Source of the DNA: an uncultured Clostridia bacterium
Lineage (GTDB): Bacteria > Bacillota > Clostridia > Oscillospirales > Oscillospiraceae
Assembly (NCBI GenBank): GCA_945948535.1
Contig: CAMFBN010000003.1
Location: forward strand, 1-64,000
Length of the DNA stretch: 64,000 nt
Reading direction: 5' to 3'
Each line of letters opens with the position of its first letter. Positions within the stretch are counted from its first letter, which is position 1. A model generated the notes under the pieces. The model was not told the origin of the DNA. It saw only the letters and a list, made by a program, of their open reading frames with translations, and ran no database searches. This document shows positions 59,886-64,000 of the stretch, in pieces. The position numbers and the translations under genes were made by a program.

Positions 59886-61058
59886 ATGGATTACGCAAAA
59901 GAATCCCTTCGGCTCCATGGGGAGTGGAAGGGCAAAATCGAAGTGGTGGCAAAGGTCCCCGTGTCCACCAAGGACGACCTGTCTCTGGCCTACACCCCCG
60001 GTGTAGCCCAGCCCTGTCTGGAAATCCAGAAGGACATTAACAAATCCTACGACCTGACCCGGCGGCACAACCTGTGCGCCGTCATTACCGACGGCTCCGC
60101 CGTGCTGGGTCTGGGGGATATCGGCCCCGAGGCCGGTATGCCCGTCATGGAGGGCAAGTGCGCCCTGTTCAAGGCCTTTGGCGATGTGGATGCTTTCCCC
60201 CTGTGCGTCAAGACCAAGGACGTGGACGAATTTGTGAACGCCGTCTACCTGATTTCCGGCTCCTTCGGCGGTGTCAACTTAGAGGACATCTCCGCCCCCC
60301 GGTGCTTTGAAATTGAGCGAAAGCTCAAGGAAAAGTGCGACATTCCCATCTTCCACGACGACCAGCACGGCACCGCCGTCATCACGCTGGCGGGTCTGAC
60401 CAACGCCCTGAAGGTTGTGGGCAAGCGCAAGGAGGACGTGAAGATCGTCACCTCCGGTGCCGGCGCCGCCGCCATTGCCATCGTCAAGCTGCTGCTGAGC
60501 GCGGGCTTCAAAAACATCACCATGTGCGACCGGAAGGGCGCGATTTACGCGGGCCGGGAGGGCCTGAACTGGATTAAAGAAGAAATGGCCCAGGTCACGA
60601 ACCTTGACAAGAAGGCCGGCTCTCTGGCAGAGCAGCTGGTGGGCGCGGATGTGTTCATCGGCGTGTCCGCTCCCGGCATGGTGACGAAGGAAATGGTGCA
60701 GACCATGAACAGGGACGCCATTATCTTCGCCTGCGCCAACCCCACCCCCGAAATTTTCCCCGACGAAGCCAAGGCCGGCGGCGCAAAAGTCGTCTCCACC
60801 GGCCGCAGCGACTACCCCAACCAGATCAACAATGTGCTGGCCTTCCCCGGCATTTTCCGAGGCGCTTTCGACGTCCGGGCCAGCGATATCAACGAGGAAA
60901 TGAAGGTAGCCGCCGCCAACGCGCTGGCAGGCCTTATCACCGACGAGGAGCTGAACGAGGACTACATCATCCCCGCCGCCTTTGACTCCCGTGTCGGTCC
61001 CGCCGTTGCCAAGGCCGTGGCGGAAGCCGCGAGAAAATCCGGCGTGGCAAGGATCTGA
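59886..61058 (+). CDS. Malic enzyme (NAD(P)-dependent, short type)
   Basis: 390 residues from ATG 59886 with AAAGGAGG upstream. Domain order is malic N-terminal ('[19 protein letters not shown]', Tyr; '[30 protein letters not shown]', Lys region; '[14 protein letters not shown]') then an NAD(P)-binding fold ('[18 protein letters not shown]'). It decarboxylates malate to pyruvate. No phosphotransacetylase tail is present, so it is the Gram-positive short form. A single-gene unit. Confidence 0.92.
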   Translation: MDYAKESLRLHGEWKGKIEVVAKVPVSTKDDLSLAYTPGVAQPCLEIQKDINKSYDLTRRHNLCAVITDGSAVLGLGDIGPEAGMPVMEGKCALFKAFGDVDAFPLCVKTKDVDEFVNAVYLISGSFGGVNLEDISAPRCFEIERKLKEKCDIPIFHDDQHGTAVITLAGLTNALKVVGKRKEDVKIVTSGAGAAAIAIVKLLLSAGFKNITMCDRKGAIYAGREGLNWIKEEMAQVTNLDKKAGSLAEQLVGADVFIGVSAPGMVTKEMVQTMNRDAIIFACANPTPEIFPDEAKAGGAKVVSTGRSDYPNQINNVLAFPGIFRGAFDVRASDINEEMKVAAANALAGLITDEELNEDYIIPAAFDSRVGPAVAKAVAEAARKSGVARI

Positions 61059-61320
61059 AGACATCCTTGCAGGGCGGGGCTTGCCCCCCGCCCTACCCCG
61101 CATTCCTATATTGCTGTGCAGCCGGAAGGAAACCTTCCGGCTGCTTTTCTGTCCAATCTCAGCCATTTGCGCAGGGTCTTTGCCAGCACATTCCGTTCCA
61201 AAGGCTTTGCACAGACGGTGCGGAACCTTTGGCCCGCTCCACAGGATATCCCATATTCCTTAAAAATCCCATCCTGTTTTGTGCACTATGCCGAAAATGT
61301 CAAATAATGCAAATTTTCAC

Positions 61321-61349
61321 TTTACTTCTCTAAAGCGATAAAGTATAAT
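61321..61349 (+). promoter_or_regulatory. Promoter of the amino acid ABC importer operon
   Basis: TTTACT and a perfect TATAAT with a 17-base spacer, about 46 bases ahead of the start codon. The stretch 61059-61320 before it holds no gene. Confidence 0.65.
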
Positions 61350-61395
61350 GCGTACAGTCGAAATTCCCAAAGGGAAAAAGAAAGGAAGAAAAACT

Positions 61396-62178
61396 ATGAA
61401 AAAGATGTTTGCACTGCTGCTGGCGCTGGTTCTGGCGCTGAGCTGCCTGACCGCCTGCGGTGCCTCCGGCGGCTCCGACCTCGCGTACATCCAGAAGAAG
61501 GGTACCATGATCGTGGGCATCACGGAATATGAGCCCATGGACTTCAAGGACGCTGACGGCAACTGGACCGGCTTCGACGCTGAACTGGCAGAGATGGTCT
61601 GCAAGGAGCTGGGCGTCAAGTGCGAGTTCTTCGTGCTGGCTGACTGGGGCAAGAAGTTCTACGAGCTGGAAAGCAAGAACATTGACTGCATCTGGAACGG
61701 CATGACCATCACCGATGAGGTCAAGCTGAACACCAGCTGCTCCGCTCCCTACGTTCTCAACGCGCAGGTGCTGGTGATGAAGGCCGATGTGGTCGGTCAG
61801 TACGATGCCCTCGAGCTGCTCAAATCCCTGACCTTCGCCGTGGAGGAAGGCTCTGCCGGTCAGGCCGAGGTGGAGAATCTGGGCGTTGACGCCAGCCAGA
61901 TCACTGCCGTGAAGGATCAGGGCGCTGCTCTGATGGAAGTGGCCGCCGGCACCTCTGACGCCTGCGTCATCGATATCACCATGGCCAACGCCATGACTGG
62001 CGAGGGCACCAGCTACGCCGATCTGGCTGCCGGTATCGCCCTGTCCAGCGAGGAGTACGGCATCGGCTTCCGTAAGGATTCCGACGTCACCGCCAAGGTC
62101 AACGAGCTTCTTGCCAAGTACAAGGCTGATGGCACCCTGCAGGCGCTGGCAGACAAGTACAGCCTGACGCTGGCCTGA
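61396..62178 (+). CDS. Amino acid-binding lipoprotein (SBP family 3)
   Basis: 260 residues from ATG 61396 with AAAGGAAG upstream. Lipobox 'LSCLTAC', then 'KGTMIVGITEYEPMDFKDADGNWTGFDAELAEMVCKELG' (family 3 signature) and 'DCIWNGMTITDEVKLNTSCSAPY'. Proteins of this family capture polar amino acids such as glutamine, arginine or cystine. The following hairpin may allow more of this subunit than of the membrane parts. Confidence 0.9.
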   Translation: MKKMFALLLALVLALSCLTACGASGGSDLAYIQKKGTMIVGITEYEPMDFKDADGNWTGFDAELAEMVCKELGVKCEFFVLADWGKKFYELESKNIDCIWNGMTITDEVKLNTSCSAPYVLNAQVLVMKADVVGQYDALELLKSLTFAVEEGSAGQAEVENLGVDASQITAVKDQGAALMEVAAGTSDACVIDITMANAMTGEGTSYADLAAGIALSSEEYGIGFRKDSDVTAKVNELLAKYKADGTLQALADKYSLTLA

Positions 62179-62194
62179 GTTTTCCGCATAATCA

Positions 62195-62214
62195 GGGAGG
62201 GCATTCGCCCTCCC
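62195..62214 (+). terminator. Intra-operon hairpin between binding protein and permease genes
   Basis: GGGAGGGC and GCCCTCCC pair around a 4-nt loop; the T run is weak (TTGTG). Such hairpins in ABC operons slow transcription or protect the upstream mRNA. Confidence 0.55.
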
Positions 62215-62249
62215 TTGTGCCGTAATTTTAGAAAAAGAGAGGTAAAACC

Positions 62250-62891
62250 ATGTTCCTCCCGGTAACGTTGCAGCTTCTGGCAGGCTTCGGCGAATCTCTG
62301 AAAATCTTCCTGCTGACCCTGCTGTTCGCTCTTCCTCTGGGCCTTGTCATCTGCTTCGGCTCCATGAGCCGGTTTTCTCCCCTGCGGAAGCTGATCCGCT
62401 GCTTTGTCTGGATTATCCGCGGCACGCCCCTGATGCTCCAGCTGATTATCATTTTCTACGGTCCCGGTCTGATGTTCGATCTGCCCGCCATGCCCCGGTT
62501 CACCGCCACCATTGTAGCCTTTACCATCAACTACGCCTGCTATTTTTCCGAAATCTACCGGGGCGGCATCGAATCCATCCCCCGTGGTCAGTATGAGGCC
62601 GGGCAGGTACTGGGCATGACCAAGCAGCAGATTTTTTTCCGGGTGGTTCTGCTTCAGGTGGTCAAGCGGGTTATGGCTCCCATGAGCAACGAAATCATCA
62701 CCCTGGTCAAGGACACCTCCCTGGCCCGGATCATCGGCATTTACGAAATCATCTGGGCCGGCGAGTCCTTCATCAAGAAGGGCCTCATTTGGCCCCTGTT
62801 CTACACCGGCGCGTTCTATCTGATTTTCAGCGGCCTGCTGACCATCCTGTTCGGCAAGCTGGAAGAAAAACTAAACTATTTCAGAGGTTGA
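62250..62891 (+). CDS. Polar amino acid ABC transporter permease
   Basis: 213 residues with five membrane helices. 'VWIIRGTPLMLQLIIIFYG' is the HisM/GlnP family signature, and 'SIPRGQYEAGQVLGMTKQQIFFRVVLLQ' is the EAA coupling loop. It works with the ATPase at 62895; the gene for the binding protein is upstream. Confidence 0.9.
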   Translation: MFLPVTLQLLAGFGESLKIFLLTLLFALPLGLVICFGSMSRFSPLRKLIRCFVWIIRGTPLMLQLIIIFYGPGLMFDLPAMPRFTATIVAFTINYACYFSEIYRGGIESIPRGQYEAGQVLGMTKQQIFFRVVLLQVVKRVMAPMSNEIITLVKDTSLARIIGIYEIIWAGESFIKKGLIWPLFYTGAFYLIFSGLLTILFGKLEEKLNYFRG

Positions 62892-62894
62892 GCC

Positions 62895-63641
62895 ATGGCG
62901 ATTTTGGAAGTAAAGAATATCAAAAAGGGCTTCGGTTCTACGGACGTTCTTAAGGGCGTCAGCTTTTCTCTGGAAAAGGGGCAGGTGCTGGCCATCATCG
63001 GTTCCTCCGGCAGCGGCAAAACCACCCTTCTGCGGTGCCTGAATTTTCTGGAAACCCCTGACGAAGGCGAAATTTGGGTAGATGGGCAGCTTCTCAACGG
63101 CGGAAACCTCACCGACGAGCAGGTGCGGCAGAACCGGCTGCACTTTGGTCTGGTATTCCAGAATTTTAACCTGTTCCCCCAATACACCGTGCTGGAAAAT
63201 ATCACGCTGGCCCCGAAGCTGCTTAAGCACACGGAACCTGCCGCTATTCGGGAAAAAGCGCTGAAGCTGCTGGATCAGGTGGGACTGCTGCAAAAGCAGG
63301 ACGCCTACCCCTACCAGCTGTCCGGCGGACAGCAGCAGCGGGTAGCCATTGCCCGGGCGCTGGCACTGAGCCCTCAGGTATTGTGCTTTGACGAACCCAC
63401 CTCCGCTCTGGACCCGGAGCTGACCGGCGAGGTTCTGCGGGTCATAAGGGGTCTCAAAGACAAGGACAACACCATGATCGTGGTCACTCACGAAATGGAC
63501 TTTGCCCGCAGCGTGGCCGATGTGGTGATTTACATGGCGGACGGAGTTATTGAGGAAATGGGCACGCCGGAGGAGGTCTTTGGCAATCCCAGAAGTGAAA
63601 AAACCCGGGCCTTTATCCGGGGCGCCCAGCAGTCCTTCTGA
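62895..63641 (+). CDS. Polar amino acid ABC transporter ATPase
   Basis: 248 residues: Walker A 'IIGSSGSGKTTLLRCLNFL', Q loop 'LVFQNFNLFPQYTVLENI', signature 'LSGGQQQRVAIARAL', Walker B 'VLCFDEPTSALDPEL' and H loop 'IVVTHEMDFARSVAD'. The GlnQ/HisP class. It follows the permease by 3 bases and ends the operon before a strong terminator. Confidence 0.92.
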   Translation: MAILEVKNIKKGFGSTDVLKGVSFSLEKGQVLAIIGSSGSGKTTLLRCLNFLETPDEGEIWVDGQLLNGGNLTDEQVRQNRLHFGLVFQNFNLFPQYTVLENITLAPKLLKHTEPAAIREKALKLLDQVGLLQKQDAYPYQLSGGQQQRVAIARALALSPQVLCFDEPTSALDPELTGEVLRVIRGLKDKDNTMIVVTHEMDFARSVADVVIYMADGVIEEMGTPEEVFGNPRSEKTRAFIRGAQQSF

Positions 63642-63655
63642 ACGAAATAAGTCAA

Positions 63656-63688
63656 AGGGGGCATCCGTGAGGATGCCCCCTCAATCTG
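63656..63688 (+). terminator. Terminator of the amino acid importer operon
   Basis: AGGGGGCATCC and GGATGCCCCCT pair exactly around GTGA, followed by CAATCTG. Confidence 0.8.
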
Positions 63689-63692
63689 TCAA

Positions 63693-63717
63693 ACCCCCGG
63701 GGCGTATGCCCCGGGGG
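63693..63717 (-). terminator. Terminator of the Ig-like protein gene
   Basis: CCCCCGGGGC and GCCCCGGGGG pair exactly around a 4-nt loop; the minus-strand T run is short (TTTGAC). Confidence 0.65.
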
Positions 63718-63739
63718 TCTTACGCTATGGGATTTTCGA

Positions 63740-64000
63740 TCAGCTCACTTCCACAGTGAAGCTGACGCTCTTTCCGGAACCATCCAGAGCAGTTGCCTTA
63801 ATGACGGCAGTGCCCTTTCTCTTGGCTTCCAGTACATAGGAGTTGGACTCCTTGTCCCACTTGATGTAGGCAACCGTGGAGCGGCTGCTGGTCCACTTCA
63901 TGTCTGTGGCAGCGCCGACAGGCTTCGTTGTCGCGCTCAGGAAAGCCTCGGCACCCACGTCCAGATCCACTTTCTTCGTTTCCATATCCACATCCGTACC
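63740..64000 (-). CDS. C-terminal Ig-like (Big_2) domain of a surface protein, cut by window edge
   Basis: The frame runs in from the window end and stops at 63740. It encodes a bacterial Ig-like repeat: 'KKVDLDVGAEAFLSATTKP', 'MKWTSSRSTVAYIKW' and 'LEAKRKGTAVIKATALDGSGKSVSFTV'. Such domains are stacked in adhesins and secreted enzymes. No cell-wall anchor follows, so attachment would be by other parts. The start of the gene lies outside the window. Confidence 0.8.
   Translation of the reverse strand, partial: GTDVDMETKKVDLDVGAEAFLSATTKPVGAATDMKWTSSRSTVAYIKWDKESNSYVLEAKRKGTAVIKATALDGSGKSVSFTVEVS

Overview
The window reads as a chromosome segment of a GC-rich Clostridium of the Oscillospiraceae type (Bacillota). 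The basis is a DnaD/DnaI-like helicase-loading pair, abundant GGAGG ribosome sites and consensus -35/-10 promoters, a clostridial type of integrative element, and a fructoselysine gene set of the kind known from gut Oscillospiraceae. This is inference; no 16S or other marker gene lies in the window.

Layout. 1-6170 is core chromosome: a tRNA-Gln-like gene, a Nudix hydrolase, a phosphoribosyltransferase-like gene, a dnaD-like/dnaI-like/gph/yfbR run, and a tandem duplication ending in tRNA-Leu(TAA). 6170-10055 is the eroded remnant of an integrative conjugative element: small conserved element genes, a truncated IS110 transposase, a beheaded VirD4/TraG and an HTH gene. It ends abruptly inside a truncated FGGY sugar kinase gene.

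10039-31000 is a large catabolic region. On the minus strand an frl-type set (frlA permease, frlB deglycase, frlC epimerase, two frlD-like kinases, two GntR/UTRA regulators) is mixed with an esterase, a YjbQ protein, an amidohydrolase, a BtpA-like protein and a HAD phosphatase. A divergent plus-strand pair (YtcJ-like amidohydrolase and FrlC-like isomerase) and a minus-strand dipeptidase plus complete Opp peptide importer follow. The inferred theme is uptake and breakdown of glycated (Amadori) amino acids and peptides. The Opp operon has a consensus promoter overlapped by a 22-bp palindrome.

31460-52130 is an accessory, mosaic region. It holds a MATE exporter behind a BtpA remnant, a degraded M56 (BlaR1-like) gene, and a second integrative-element module with a sigma-like protein, a strongly structured untranslated region of about 400 nt, a small helical protein and two serine-recombinase genes. 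Beyond that lie two TetR-controlled or TetR-linked segments, an MFS exporter, two ABC export systems, a methyltransferase, a lipoprotein and a MerR-controlled operon. Several cassettes occur twice, one copy whole and the other broken (lipoprotein/ICMT, DUF2268, a small membrane protein, an intergenic block).

52130-64000 returns to core functions: plsC, a DHHW/MBOAT cell-envelope acetylation pair, DUF4358 lipoprotein, VanZ-like protein, mntP behind a yybP-ykoY manganese riboswitch, azlCD with a GNAT gene, a Cys-rich small protein beside a DtxR-family regulator, malic enzyme, a polar amino acid ABC importer, and the end of an Ig-like surface protein cut by the window edge.
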